Assembly (NCBI GenBank): GCA_964017155.1 | Contig: OZ024867.1 | Location: 14,783,500 to 14,847,499, forward strand | DNA from: Oasisia sp. SBJ-2009 | Lineage: Eukaryota; Annelida; Polychaeta; Sabellida; Siboglinidae | Length of the DNA: 64,000 nt | Direction of reading: 5' to 3' | Shown here: piece after piece, positions 24,721-38,300 of the stretch | How positions within the stretch are numbered: the first letter of the stretch is position 1 | Layout: each line of letters starts with the position of its first letter | Notes under the pieces: generated by a model | Database searches by the model: none | What the model was told of the DNA's origin: nothing | What the model saw: the letters and a program-made list of their open reading frames with translations, nothing else | Position numbers and translations under genes: made by a program

Positions 24721-27700
24721 CAGGGTGTGAAAGACATGGTGTGTAAGACTTGGTGTGTAAGACATGGTGTGTAAGACTTGGTGTGTAACACATGGTGTGT
24801 AAGACTTGGTGTGTAAGACATGGTGTGTAGGACATTGTGTGTAGGACATGGTGTGTAAGACTTGGTGTGTAAAACTTGGTGTGTAAGACATGGTGTGTAA
24901 GACCTGGTGTGTAAGACATGGTGTGTAAGACCTGGTGTGTAAGACATGGTGTATAAGACTTGGTGTGTAAGACATGGTGTGTAAGACTTGGTGTGTAAGA
25001 CATGGTGTGTAAGACTTGGTGTGTAAGATATGGTGTGTAATACTTGATATGTAAGACTTGGTGTGTAAGACATGGTGTGTAAGACTTGGTGTGTAAGACA
25101 TGGTGTGTAAGACATGGTGTATAAGACCTGGTGTGTAACACATGGTGTGTAAGACTTGGTGTGTAAGACATGTTGTGTTGGACATGGTGTATACGACATG
25201 GTGTGTAAGACTTGGTGTGTAAAACTTGGTGTGTAAGACATGGTGTGTAAGACCTGGTGTGTAAGACATGGTGTGTACGATATGGTGTGTAAGACTTGGT
25301 GTGTAAGACTCGGTGTGTAAGACTTGGTGTGTAAGACATGGTGTGTAAGACTTGGTGTGAAAGACTTGGTGTGTAAGACATGGTGTGTAATACTTGATGT
25401 GTAAGACTTGATGTGTAAGACTTGATGTGTAAGACTTGATGTGTAAGACTTGATATGTAAGACTTGGTGTGTAAGACATGGTGCGTAAGACTTGGTGTGT
25501 AAGACATGGTGTGTAAGACATGGTGTGTAAGACTTGGTGTGTAACACATGGTGTGTAAGACTTGGTGTGTAAGACATGGTGTGTAGGACATGGTGTGTAG
25601 GACATGGTGTGTAAGACTTGGTGTGTAAAACTTGGTGTGTAAGACATGGTGTGTATGACCTGGTGTGCAAGACATGGTGTGTAAGACCTGGTGTGTAAGA
25701 CATGGTGTGTAAGACTTGGTGTGTAAGACATGGTGTGTAAGACTTGGTGTGTAAGACATGGTGTGTAAGACTTGGTGTGTAAGATATGGTGTGTAATACT
25801 TGATATGTAAGACTTGGTGTGTAAGACATGGTGTGTAAGACTTGGTGTGTAAGACATGGTGTGTAAGACATGGTGTATAAGACCTGGTGTTTAACACATG
25901 GTGTGTAAGACTTGGTGTGTAAGACATGGTGTGTTGGACATGGTGTATACGACATGGTGTGTAAGACTTGGCGTGTAAAACTTGGTGTGTAAGACATGGT
26001 GTGTAATACCTGGTGTGTAAGACTTGGTGTGTAAGATATGGTGTGTAATACTTGATATGTAAGACTTGGTGTGTAAGACATGGTGTGTAAGACTTGGTGT
26101 GTAAGACATGGTGTGTAAGACATGGTGTATAAGACCTGGTGTTTAACACATGGTGTGTAAGACTTGGTGTGTAAGACATGGTGTGTTGGACATGGTGTAT
26201 ACGACATGGTGTGTAAGACTTGGTGTGTAAAACTTGGTGTGTAAGACATGGTGTGTAAGACCTGGTGTGTAAGACATGGTGTGTACGACATGGTGTGTAA
26301 GACTTGGTGTGTAAGACTCGGTGTGTAAGATTTGGTGTGTAAGACATGGTGTGTAAGACTTGGTGTGAAAGACTTGGTGTGTAAGACTTGATGTGTAAGA
26401 CTTGGTGTGTAAGACTTGGTGTGTAAGACACGGTGTGTAATACTTCATGTGTAAGACTTGATGTGTAAGACTTGATGTGTAAGACTTGGTGTGTAAGACT
26501 TGATGTGTAAGACTTGGTGTGAAACACTTGATGTGTAAGACTTGATGTGTAAGACTTGATGTGTAAGACTTGGTGAGTAAGACTTGGTGTGTAAGACTTG
26601 GTGTGTAAGACATGGTGTGTTATACTTGATGTGTAAGATTTGATGTGTAAGACAGGGTGTGAAAGACATGGTGTGTAAGACTTGGTGTGTAAGACATGGT
26701 GTGTAAGACTTGGTGTGTAAGACATGGTGTGTAATACTTGGTGTGTAAGACTTGATGTGTAAGACTTGGTGTTTACGACTTGGTGTGTAAGACATGGTGT
26801 GTAATACTTGATGTGTAAGACTTGATGTGTAAGACTTGATGTGTAAGACTTGGTGTGTAAGACTTGATGTGTAAGACTTGGTGTGAAACACTTGATGTGT
26901 AAGACTTGATGTGTAAGACTTGATGTGTAAGACTTGGTGAGTAAGACTTGGTGTGTAAGACTTGGTGTGTAAGACATGGTGTGTTATACTTGATGTGTAA
27001 GATTTGATGTGTAAGACAGGGTGTGAAAGACATGGTGTGTAAGACTTGGTGTGTAAGACATGGTGTGTAAGACTTGGTGTGTAACACATGGTGTGTAAGA
27101 CTTGGTGTGTAAGACATGGTGTGTAGGACATGGTGTGTAGGACATGGTGTGTAAGACTTGGTGTGTAAAACTTGGTGTGTAAGACATGGTGTGTAAGACC
27201 TGGTGTGTAAGACATGGTGTGTAAGACCTGGTGTGTAAGACATGGTGTATAAGACTTGGTGTGTAAGACATGGTGTGTAAGACTTGGTGTGTAAGACATG
27301 GTGTGTAAGACTTGGTGTGTAAGATATGGTGTGTAATACTTGATATGTAAGACTTGGTGTGTAAGACATGGTGTGTAAGACTTGGTGTGTAAGACATGGT
27401 GTGTAAGACATGGTGTATAAGACCTGGTGTGTAACACATGGTGTGTAAGACTTGGTGTGTAAGACATGGTGTGTTGGACATGGTGTATACGACATGGTGT
27501 GTAAGACTTGGTGTGTAAAACTTGGTGTGTAAGACATGGTGTGTAAGACCTGGTGTGTAAGACATGGTGTGTACGACATGGTGTGTAGGACTTGGTGTGT
27601 AAGACTCGGTGTGTAACACTTGGTGTGTAAGACATGGTGTGTAAGACTTGATGTGTAAGACTTGGTGTGAAACACTTGATGTGTAAGACTTGATGTGTAA

Positions 27701-28500
27701 GACTTGATGTGTAAGACTTGGTGAGTAAGACTTGGTGTGTAAGACTTGGTGTGTAAGACATGGTGTGTTATACTTGATGTGTAAGATTTGATGTGTAAGA
27801 CAGGGTGTGAAAGACATGGTGTGTAAGACTTGGTGTGTAAGACATGGTGTGTAAGACTTGGTGTGTAAGACATGGTGTGTAATACTTGGTGTGTAAGACT
27901 TGATGTGTAAGACTTGGTGTTTAAGACTTGGTGTGTAAGACATGGTGTGTAATACTTGATGTGTAAGACTTGATGTGTAAGACTTGATGTGTAAGACTTG
28001 GTGTGTAAGACTTGATGTGTAAGACTTGGTGTGAAACACTTGATGTGTAAGACTTGATGTGTAAGACTTGATGTGTAAGACTTGGTGAGTAAGACTTAGT
28101 GTGTAAGACTTGGTGTGTAAGACATGGTGTGTTATACTTGATGTGTAAGATTTGATGTGTAAGACAGGGTGTGAAAGACATGGTGTGTAAGACTTGGTGT
28201 GTAAGACATGGTGTGTAAGACTTGGTGTGTAAGACATGGTGTGTAAGACTAGGTGTGTAAGACATGGTGTGTAATACTTGATATGTAAGATTTGATGTGT
28301 AAGACTTGGTGAGTAAGACTTAGTGTGTAAGACTTGGTGTGTAACACATGGTGTGTAAGACTTGGTGTGTAAGACATGGTGTGTAGGACATGGTGTGTAG
28401 GACATGGTGTGTAAGACTTGGTGTGTAAAACTTGGTGTGTAAGACATGGTGTGTAAGACCTGGTGTGTAAGACATGGTGTGTAAGACCTGGTGTGTAAGA
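24720..28500 (+). repeat. Truncated higher-order copies with 2,296-bp and 1,148-bp steps
   Basis: GTGTTTAAC at 23847 recurs at 26143 and GTGTTTAC at 24477 recurs at 26773, both offset 2,296 bp (164 units). The TTATAC pair 26620/26984 recurs at 27768/28132, offset 1,148 bp (82 units); each pair is 364 bp apart. A fused short copy ends at 25891-26143, where the order collapses. At 28240-28330 an ACTAGG unit and CTTAGT units mark another seam. Whole-unit deletions relative to the longer copies are common here. No gene. Confidence 0.82.
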
Positions 28501-30740
28501 CATGGTGTGTAAGACTTGGTGTGTAAGACATGGTGTGTAAGACTTGGTGTGTAAGACATGGTGTGTAAGACTTGGTGTGTAAGATATGGTGTGTAATACT
28601 TGATATATAAGACTTGGTGTGTAAGACATGGTGTGTAAGACTTGGTGTGTAAGACATGGTGTGTAAGACATGGTTTGTTGGACATGGTATATACGACATG
28701 GTGTGTAAGACTTGGTGTGTAAAACTTGGTGAGTAAGACTTGGTGTGTCAGACTTGGTGTGTAAGACATGGTGTGTTGTACTTGATGTGTAAGATTTGAT
28801 GTGTAAGACAGGGTGTGAAAGACATGGTGTGTAAGACTTGGTGGGTAAGACATGGTGTGTAAGACTTGGTGTGTAAGACATGGTGTGTAATACTTGATGT
28901 GTAAGACTTGATGTGTACGACATGGTGTGTAAGCCCTGGTGAGTAAGACATGGTGTGTAAGACCTGGTGTGTAAGACATGGTGTGTAAGACTTGGTGTGA
29001 CAGACTTGATGTGTAAGACTTGATGTGTACGACTTGGTGTGTAAAACTTGGTGTGTAAGACATGGTGTGTAAGACTTGGTGTGTAAGACTTGGTGTGAAA
29101 GACTTGATGTGTAAGTCTTGATGTGTAAGACTTGATGTGTAAGACTTGGTGTGTAAGACTTGATGTGTAAGACTTGGTGTGAAAGACTTGATGTGTAAGA
29201 CTTGATGTGTAAGACTTGATGTGTAAGACTTGGTGTGTAAGACTTGGTGTGTAAGACTTGGTGTGTAAGACATGGTGTGTAAGACTTGGTGTATAAGATA
29301 TGGTGTGTAAGACATGGTGTGTAAGACTTGGTGTGTAAGACATGGTGTGTAAGACTTGGTGTGTAAGACATGGTGTGTAATACTTGATATGTAAGATTTG
29401 ATGTGTAAGACATGGTGTGTAAGACATGGTGTGTAAGACTTGCTGTGTAAGACATGGTGTGTAAGACTTGGTGTGTAAGACATGGTGTGTAAGACATGGT
29501 GTGTAAGACTTGGTGTGTAAGACATGGTGTGTAAGACTTGGTGTGTAAGACATGGTGTGTAAGACTTGGTGTGTAAGACATGGTGTGTAAGACATGGTGT
29601 ATAAGACCTGGTGTGTAACACATGGTGTGTAAGACTTGGTGTGTAAGACATGTTGTGTTGGACATGGTGTATACGACATGGTGTGTAAGACTTGGTGTGT
29701 AAAACTTGGTGTGTAAGACATGGTGTGTAAGACCTGGTGTGTAAGACATGGTGTGTACGATATGGTGTGTAAGACTTGGTGTGTAAGACTCGGTGTGTAA
29801 GACTTGGTGTGTAAGACATGGTGTGTAAGACTTGGTGTGAAAGACTTGGTGTGTAAGACATGGTGTGTAATACTTGATGTGTAAGACTTGATGTGTAAGA
29901 CTTGATGTGTAAGACTTGATGTGTAAGACTTGATGTGTAAGACTTGATGTGTAAGACATGGTGTGTAAGACTTGGTGTGTAAGATATGGTGTGTAATACT
30001 TGATATGTAAGACTTGGTGTGTAAGACATGGTGCGTAAGACTTGGTGTGTAAGACATGGTGTGTAAGACATGGTGTGTAAGACTTGGTGTGTAACACATG
30101 GTGTGTAAGACTTGGTGTGTAAGACATGGTGTGTAGGACATGGTGTGTAGGACATGGTGTGTAAGACTTGGTGTGTAAAACTTGGTGTGTAAGACATGGT
30201 GTGTATGACCTGGTGTGCAAGACATGGTGTGTAAGACCTGGTGTGTAAGACATGGTGTGTAAGACTTGGTGTGTAAGACATGGTGTGTAAGACTTGGTGT
30301 GTAAGACATGTTGTGTAAGACTTGGTGTGTAAGATATGGTGTGTAATACTTGATATGTAAGACTTGGTGTGTAAGACATGGTGTGTAAGACTTGGTGTGT
30401 AAGACATGGTGTGTAAGACATGGTGTATAAGACCTGGTGTTTAACACATGGTGTGTAAGACTTGGTGTGTAAGACATGGTGTGTTGGACATGGTGTATAC
30501 GACATGGTGTGTAAGACTTGGTGTGTAAAACTTGGTGTGTAAGACATGGTGTGTAAGACCTGGTGTGTAAGACATGGTGTGTACGACATGGTGTGTAAGA
30601 CTTGGTGTGTAAGACTCGGTGTGTAAGATTTGGTGTGTAAGACATGGTGTGTAAGACTTGGTGTGAAAGACTTGGTGTGTAAGACTTGATGTGTAAGACT
30701 TGGTGTGTAAGACTTGGTGTGTAAGACACGGTGTGTAATA
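28500..30740 (+). repeat. Copy of the GTGTGTTGTAC-marked block
   Basis: Matches 41198 onward at offset 12,698 bp (907 units), about 57634 onward at offset 29,134 bp (2,081 units), and 18.6-20.5 kb at offset 9,884 bp. Landmarks: GATATATAAG near 28602, a gtgagt plus GTGTGTCAG seam at 28730-28755, TTGTAC at 28776, and GTGTTTAAC at 30441. The GTGTGTCAG seam is absent from the earlier copies near 14468, 18892 and 22042, so it dates a subfamily used only in the right half of the window. Confidence 0.88.
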
Positions 30741-33700
30741 CTTGATGTGTAAGACTTGATGTGTAAGACTTGATGTGTAAGACTTGGTGTGTAAGACTTG
30801 ATGTGTAAGACTTGGTGTGAAACACTTGATGTGTAAGACTTGATGTGTAAGACTTGGTGAGTAAGACTTGGTGTGTAAGACTTGGTGTGTAAGACATGGT
30901 GTGTTATACTTGATGTGTAAGATTTGATGTGTAAGACAGGGTGTGAAAGACATGGTGTGTAAGACTTGGTGTGTAAGACATGGTGTGTAAGACTTGGTGT
31001 GTAAGACATGGTGTGTAATACTTGGTGTGTAAGACTTGATGTGTAAGACTTGGTGTTTACGACTTGGTGTGTAAGACATGGTGTGTAATACTTGATGTGT
31101 AAGACTTGATGTGTAAGACTTGATGTGTAAGACTTGGTGTGTAAGACTTGATGTGTAAGACTTGGTGTGAAACACTTGATGTGTAAGACTTGATGTGTAA
31201 GACTTGATGTGTAAGACTTGGTGAGTAAGACTTGGTGTGTAAGACTTGGTGTGTAAGACATGGTGTGTTATACTTGATGTGTAAGATTTGATGTGTAAGA
31301 CAGGGTGTGAAAGACATGGTGTGTAAGACTTGGTGTGTAAGACATGGTGTGTAAGACTTGGTGTGTAACACATGGTGTGTAAGACTTGGTGTGTAAGACA
31401 TGGTGTGTAGGACATGGTGTGTAGGACATGGTGTGTAAGACTTGGTGTGTAAAACTTGGTGTGTAAGACATGGTGTGTAAGACCTGGTGTGTAAGACATG
31501 GTGTGTAAGACCTGGTGTGTAAGACATGGTGTATAAGACTTGGTGTGTAAGACATGGTGTGTAAGACTTGGTGTGTAAGACATGGTGTGTAAGACTTGGT
31601 GTGTAAGATATGGTGTGTAATACTTGATATGTAAGACTTGGTGTGTAAGACATGGTGTGTAAGACTTGGTGTGTAAGACATGGTGTGTAAGACATGGTGT
31701 ATAAGACCTGGTGTGTAACACATGGTGTGTAAGACTTGGTGTGTAAGACATGGTGTGTTGGACATGGTGTATACGACATGGTGTGTAAGACTTGGTGTGT
31801 AAAACTTGGTGTGTAAGACATGGTGTGTAAGACCTGGTGTGTAAGACATGGTGTGTAATACTTGGTGTGTAGGACTTGGTGTGTAAGACTCGGTGTGTAA
31901 CACTTGGTGTGTAAGACATGGTGTGTAAGACTTGATGTGTAAGACTTGGTGTGAAACACTTGATGTGTAAGACTTGATGTGTAAGACTTGATGTGTAAGA
32001 CTTGGTGAGTAAGACTTGGTGTGTAAGACTTGGTGTGTAAGACATGGTGTGTTATACTTGATGTGTAAGATTTGATGTGTAAGACATGGTGTGTAATACT
32101 TGGTGTGTAAGACTTGATGTGTAAGACTTGGTGTTTAAGACTTGGTGTGTAAGACATGGTGTGTAATACTTGATGTGTAAGACTTGATGTGTAAGACTTG
32201 ATGTGTAAGACTTGGTGTGTAAGACTTGATGTGTAAGACTTGGTGTGAAACACTTGATGTGTAAGACTTGATGTGTAAGACTTGATGTGTAAGACTTGGT
32301 GAGTAAGACTTGGTGTGTAAGACTTGGTGTGTAAGACATGGTGTGTTATACTTGATGTGTAAGATTTGATGTGTAAGACAGGGTGTGAAAGACATGGTGT
32401 GTAAGACTTGGTGTGTAAGACATGGTGTGTAAGACTTGGTGTGTAACACATGGTGTGCAAGACTTGGTGTGTAAGACATGGTGTGTAGGACATGGTGTGT
32501 AGGACATGGTGTGTAAGACTTGGTGTGTAAAACTTGGTGTGTAAGACATGGTGTGTAAGACCTGGTGTGTAAGACATGGTGTGTAAGACCTGGTGTGTAA
32601 GACATGGTGTATAAGACTTGGTGTGTAAGACATGGTGTGTAAGACTTGGTGTGTAAGACATGGTGTGTAAGACTTGGTGTGTAAGATATGGTGTGTAATA
32701 CTTGATATGTAAGACTTGGTGTGTAAGACATGGTGTGTAAGACTTGGTGTGTAAGACATGGTGTGTAAGACTTGGTGTGTAAGATATGGTGTGTAATACT
32801 TGATATGTAAGACTTGGTGTGTAAGACATGGTGTGTAAGACTTGATGTGTAAGACTTGGTGTGAAACACTTGATGTGTAAGACTTGATGTGTAAGACTTG
32901 ATGTGTAAGACTTGGTGAGTAAGACTTGGTGTGTAAGACTTGGTGTGTAAGACATGGTGTATTATACTTGATGTGTAAGATTTGATGTGTAAGACAGGGT
33001 GTGAAAGACATGGTGTGTAAGACTTGGTGTGTAAGACATGGTGTGTAAGACTTGGTGTGTAAGACATGGTGTGTAAGACTTGGTGTGTAAGACATGGTGT
33101 GTAAGACATGGTGTGTAGGACATGGTGTGTAGGACATGGTGTGTAAGACTTGGTGTGTAAAACTTGGTGTGTAAGACATGGTGTGTATGACCTGGTGTGT
33201 AAGACATGGTGTGTAAGACCTGGTGTGTAAGACATGGTGTGTAAGACTTGGTGTGTAAGACATGGTGTGTAACACTTGGTGTGTAAGACATGGTGTGTAA
33301 GACTTGGTGTGTAAGATATGGTGTGTAATACTTGATATGTAAGACTTGGTGTGTAAGACATGGTGTGTAAGACTTGGTGTGTAAGACATGGTGTGTAAGA
33401 CATGGTGTGTATGACCTGGTGTGTAAGACATGGTGTGTGAGACCTGGTGTGTAAGACATGGTGTGTAAGACTTGGTGTGTAAGACATGGTGTGTAACACT
33501 TGGTGTGTAAGACATGGTGTGTAAGACTTGGTGTGTAAGATATGGTGTGTAATACTTGATATGTAAGACTTGGTGTGTAAGACATGGTGTGTAAGACTTG
33601 GTGTGTAAGACATGGTGTGTAAGACATGGTGTATAAGACCTGGTGTTTAACACATGGTGTGTAAGACTTGGTGTGTAAGACATGGTGTGTTGGATATGGT

Positions 33701-35364
33701 GTATACGACATGGTGTGTAAGACTTAGTGTGTAAAACTTGGTGTGTAAGACATGGTGTGTAAGACCTGGTGTGTAAGACATGGTGTGTACGACATGGTGT
33801 GTAAGACTTGGTGTGTAAGACTCGGTGTGTAAGATTTGGTGTGTAAGACGTGGTGTGTAAGACTTGGTGTGAAAGACTTGGTGTGTAAGACTTGATGTGT
33901 AAGACTTGGTGTGTAAGACTTGGTGTGTAAGACACGGTGTGTAATACTTGATGTGTAAGACTTGATGTGTAAGACTTGATGTGTAAGACTAGGTGTGTAA
34001 GACTTGATGTGTAAGACTTGGTGTGAAACACTTGATGTGTAAGACTTGGTGTGTAAGACTTGGTGTGTAAGACACGGTGTGTAATACTTGATGTGTAAGA
34101 CTTGGTGTGTAAGACTCGGTGTGTAAGACTTGGTGTGTAAGACATGGTGTGTAAGACTTGGTGTGTAAGATATGGTGTGTAATACTTGATGTGTAAGACC
34201 TGGTGTGTAAGACTTGGTGTGTAAGACATGGTGTGTAATACTTGATGTGTAAGACTTGATGTGTACGACATGGTGTGTAAGCCCTGGTGTGTAAGACATG
34301 GTGTGTAAGACCTGGTGTGTAAGACATGGTGTGTAAGACTTGGTGTGAAAGACTTGATGTGTAAGACTTGATGTGTACGACTTGGTGTGTAAGACTTGGT
34401 GTGTAAGACATGGTGTGTAAGACTTGGTGTGTAATACTTGATATGTAAGATTTGATGTGTAAGACATGGTGTGTAAGACATGGTGTGTAAGACTTGGTGT
34501 GTAAGACATGGTGTGTAAGACTTGGTGTGTAAGACTTGGTGTGAAAGACTTGATGTGTAAGACATGGTGTGTAAGACTTGCTGTGTAAGACTTGATGTGT
34601 AAGACTTGATGTGTATGACTTGGTGTGTAAGACTTGGTGTGTAAGACATGGTGTGTTATACTTGATGTGTAAGATTTGATGTGTAAGACATGGTGTGTAA
34701 GACATGGTGTGTAAGACTTGGTGTGTAAGACATGGTGTGTAAGACTTGGTGTGTAAGACATTGTGTGTAAGACTTGGTGTGTAAGACGTGGTGTGTAAGA
34801 CTTGGTGTGTAAGACTCGATGTGTAAGACATGGTGTTTAAGACATGGTGTGTAAGACATGGTGTGTAAGACCTGGTGTGTAAGACATGGTGTGTAAGGCC
34901 TGGTGTGTAAGACTTGGTGTGTAAGACTTGATGTGTAAGACTTGATGTGTAAGACTTGGTGTGTAAGACCAGGTGTGTAAGACTTGGTGTGGAAGACTTG
35001 TTGTGTACGACATGGTGTGTAAGACCTGGTGTGTAAGACATGGTGTGTAAGACCTGGTGTGTAAGACATGGTGTGTAAGATTTGATGTGTAAGACTTGAT
35101 GAGTAAGACTTGATGTGTAAGACTTGGTGTGTAAGACTTGGTGTGTAAGACATGGTGTGTAAGACTTGGTGTGTAAGACATGGTGTGCAAGACATGGTGT
35201 GTAAGACTTGGTGTGTAAGACATGGTGTGTAAGACTTGGTGTGTAAGACATGGTGTGTAAGACTTGGTGTGTAAGACTTGGTGTGTAAGACATGGTGTGT
35301 AAGACTTGGTGTGTAAGACATGGTGTGTAAGACTTGGTGTGAAAGACTTGGTGTGTAAGACTTG
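30740..35364 (+). repeat. 4,634-bp higher-order repeat, tandem copy 1
   Basis: Followed directly by its duplicate at 35364-40118 (331 units per period). Paired TTATAC sites: 30904/35538, 31268/35902, 32052/36686, 32346/36980, 32962/37596 (here GTATTATAC) and 34656/39290. Other pairs: GTGTTTAC 31057/35691, GACCAG 34967/39601, and a GGAAGAC unit near 34991/39625. Internally it has the 364-, 1,148- and 616-bp steps typical of the right half of the array. I noticed only two substitutions between the copies. Confidence 0.93.
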
Positions 35365-38300
35365 ATGTGTAATACTTGATGTGTAAGACTTGATGTGTAA
35401 GACTTGATGTGTAAGACTTGGTGTGTAAGACTTGATGTGTAAGACTTGGTGTGAAACACTTGATGTGTAAGACTTGATGTGTAAGACTTGGTGAGTAAGA
35501 CTTGGTGTGTAAGACTTGGTGTGTAAGACATGGTGTGTTATACTTGATGTGTAAGATTTGATGTGTAAGACAGGGTGTGAAAGACATGGTGTGTAAGACT
35601 TGGTGTGTAAGACATGGTGTGTAAGACTTGGTGTGTAAGACATGGTGTGTAATACTTGGTGTGTAAGACTTGATGTGTAAGACTTGGTGTTTACGACTTG
35701 GTGTGTAAGACATGGTGTGTAATACTTGATGTGTAAGACTTGATGTGTAAGACTTGATGTGTAAGACTTGGTGTGTAAGACTTGATGTGTAAGACTTGGT
35801 GTGAAACACTTGATGTGTAAGACTTGATGTGTAAGACTTGATGTGTAAGACTTGGTGAGTAAGACTTGGTGTGTAAGACTTGGTGTGTAAGACATGGTGT
35901 GTTATACTTGATGTGTAAGATTTGATGTGTAAGACAGGGTGTGAAAGACATGGTGTGTAAGACTTGGTGTGTAAGACATGGTGTGTAAGACTTGGTGTGT
36001 AACACATGGTGTGTAAGACTTGGTGTGTAAGACATGGTGTGTAGGACATGGTGTGTAGGACATGGTGTGTAAGACTTGGTGTGTAAAACTTGGTGTGTAA
36101 GACATGGTGTGTAAGACCTGGTGTGTAAGACATGGTGTGTAAGACCTGGTGTGTAAGACATGGTGTATAAGACTTGGTGTGTAAGACATGGTGTGTAAGA
36201 CTTGGTGTGTAAGACATGGTGTGTAAGACTTGGTGTGTAAGATATGGTGTGTAATACTTGATATGTAAGACTTGGTGTGTAAGACATGGTGTGTAAGACT
36301 TGGTGTGTAAGACATGGTGTGTAAGACATGGTGTATAAGACCTGGTGTGTAACACATGGTGTGTAAGACTTGGTGTGTAAGACATGGTGTGTTGGACATG
36401 GTGTATACGACATGGTGTGTAAGACTTGGTGTGTAAAACTTGGTGTGTAAGACATGGTGTGTAAGACCTGGTGTGTAAGACATGGTGTGTAATACTTGGT
36501 GTGTAGGACTTGGTGTGTAAGACTCGGTGTGTAACACTTGGTGTGTAAGACATGGTGTGTAAGACTTGATGTGTAAGACTTGGTGTGAAACACTTGATGT
36601 GTAAGACTTGATGTGTAAGACTTGATGTGTAAGACTTGGTGAGTAAGACTTGGTGTGTAAGACTTGGTGTGTAAGACATGGTGTGTTATACTTGATGTGT
36701 AAGATTTGATGTGTAAGACATGGTGTGTAATACTTGGTGTGTAAGACTTGATGTGTAAGACTTGGTGTTTAAGACTTGGTGTGTAAAACATGGTGTGTAA
36801 TACTTGATGTGTAAGACTTGATGTGTAAGACTTGATGTGTAAGACTTGGTGTGTAAGACTTGATGTGTAAGACTTGGTGTGAAACACTTGATGTGTAAGA
36901 CTTGATGTGTAAGACTTGATGTGTAAGACTTGGTGAGTAAGACTTGGTGTGTAAGACTTGGTGTGTAAGACATGGTGTGTTATACTTGATGTGTAAGATT
37001 TGATGTGTAAGACAGGGTGTGAAAGACATGGTGTGTAAGACTTGGTGTGTAAGACATGGTGTGTAAGACTTGGTGTGTAACACATGGTGTGCAAGACTTG
37101 GTGTGTAAGACATGGTGTGTAGGACATGGTGTGTAGGACATGGTGTGTAAGACTTGGTGTGTAAAACTTGGTGTGTAAGACATGGTGTGTAAGACCTGGT
37201 GTGTAAGACATGGTGTGTAAGACCTGGTGTGTAAGACATGGTGTATAAGACTTGGTGTGTAAGACATGGTGTGTAAGACTTGGTGTGTAAGACATGGTGT
37301 GTAAGACTTGGTGTGTAAGATATGGTGTGTAATACTTGATATGTAAGACTTGGTGTGTAAGACATGGTGTGTAAGACTTGGTGTGTAAGACATGGTGTGT
37401 AAGACTTGGTGTGTAAGATATGGTGTGTAATACTTGATATGTAAGACTTGGTGTGTAAGACATGGTGTGTAAGACTTGATGTGTAAGACTTGGTGTGAAA
37501 CACTTGATGTGTAAGACTTGATGTGTAAGACTTGATGTGTAAGACTTGGTGAGTAAGACTTGGTGTGTAAGACTTGGTGTGTAAGACATGGTGTATTATA
37601 CTTGATGTGTAAGATTTGATGTGTAAGACAGGGTGTGAAAGACATGGTGTGTAAGACTTGGTGTGTAAGACATGGTGTGTAAGACTTGGTGTGTAAGACA
37701 TGGTGTGTAAGACTTGGTGTGTAAGACATGGTGTGTAAGACATGGTGTGTAGGACATGGTGTGTAGGACATGGTGTGTAAGACTTGGTGTGTAAAACTTG
37801 GTGTGTAAGACATGGTGTGTATGACCTGGTGTGTAAGACATGGTGTGTAAGACCTGGTGTGTAAGACATGGTGTGTAAGACTTGGTGTGTAAGACATGGT
37901 GTGTAACACTTGGTGTGTAAGACATGGTGTGTAAGACTTGGTGTGTAAGATATGGTGTGTAATACTTGATATGTAAGACTTGGTGTGTAAGACATGGTGT
38001 GTAAGACTTGGTGTGTAAGACATGGTGTGTAAGACATGGTGTGTATGACCTGGTGTGTAAGACATGGTGTGTGAGACCTGGTGTGTAAGACATGGTGTGT
38101 AAGACTTGGTGTGTAAGACATGGTGTGTAACACTTGGTGTGTAAGACATGGTGTGTAAGACTTGGTGTGTAAGATATGGTGTGTAATACTTGATATGTAA
38201 GACTTGGTGTGTAAGACATGGTGTGTAAGACTTGGTGTGTAAGACATGGTGTGTAAGACATGGTGTATAAGACCTGGTGTTTAACACATGGTGTGTAAGA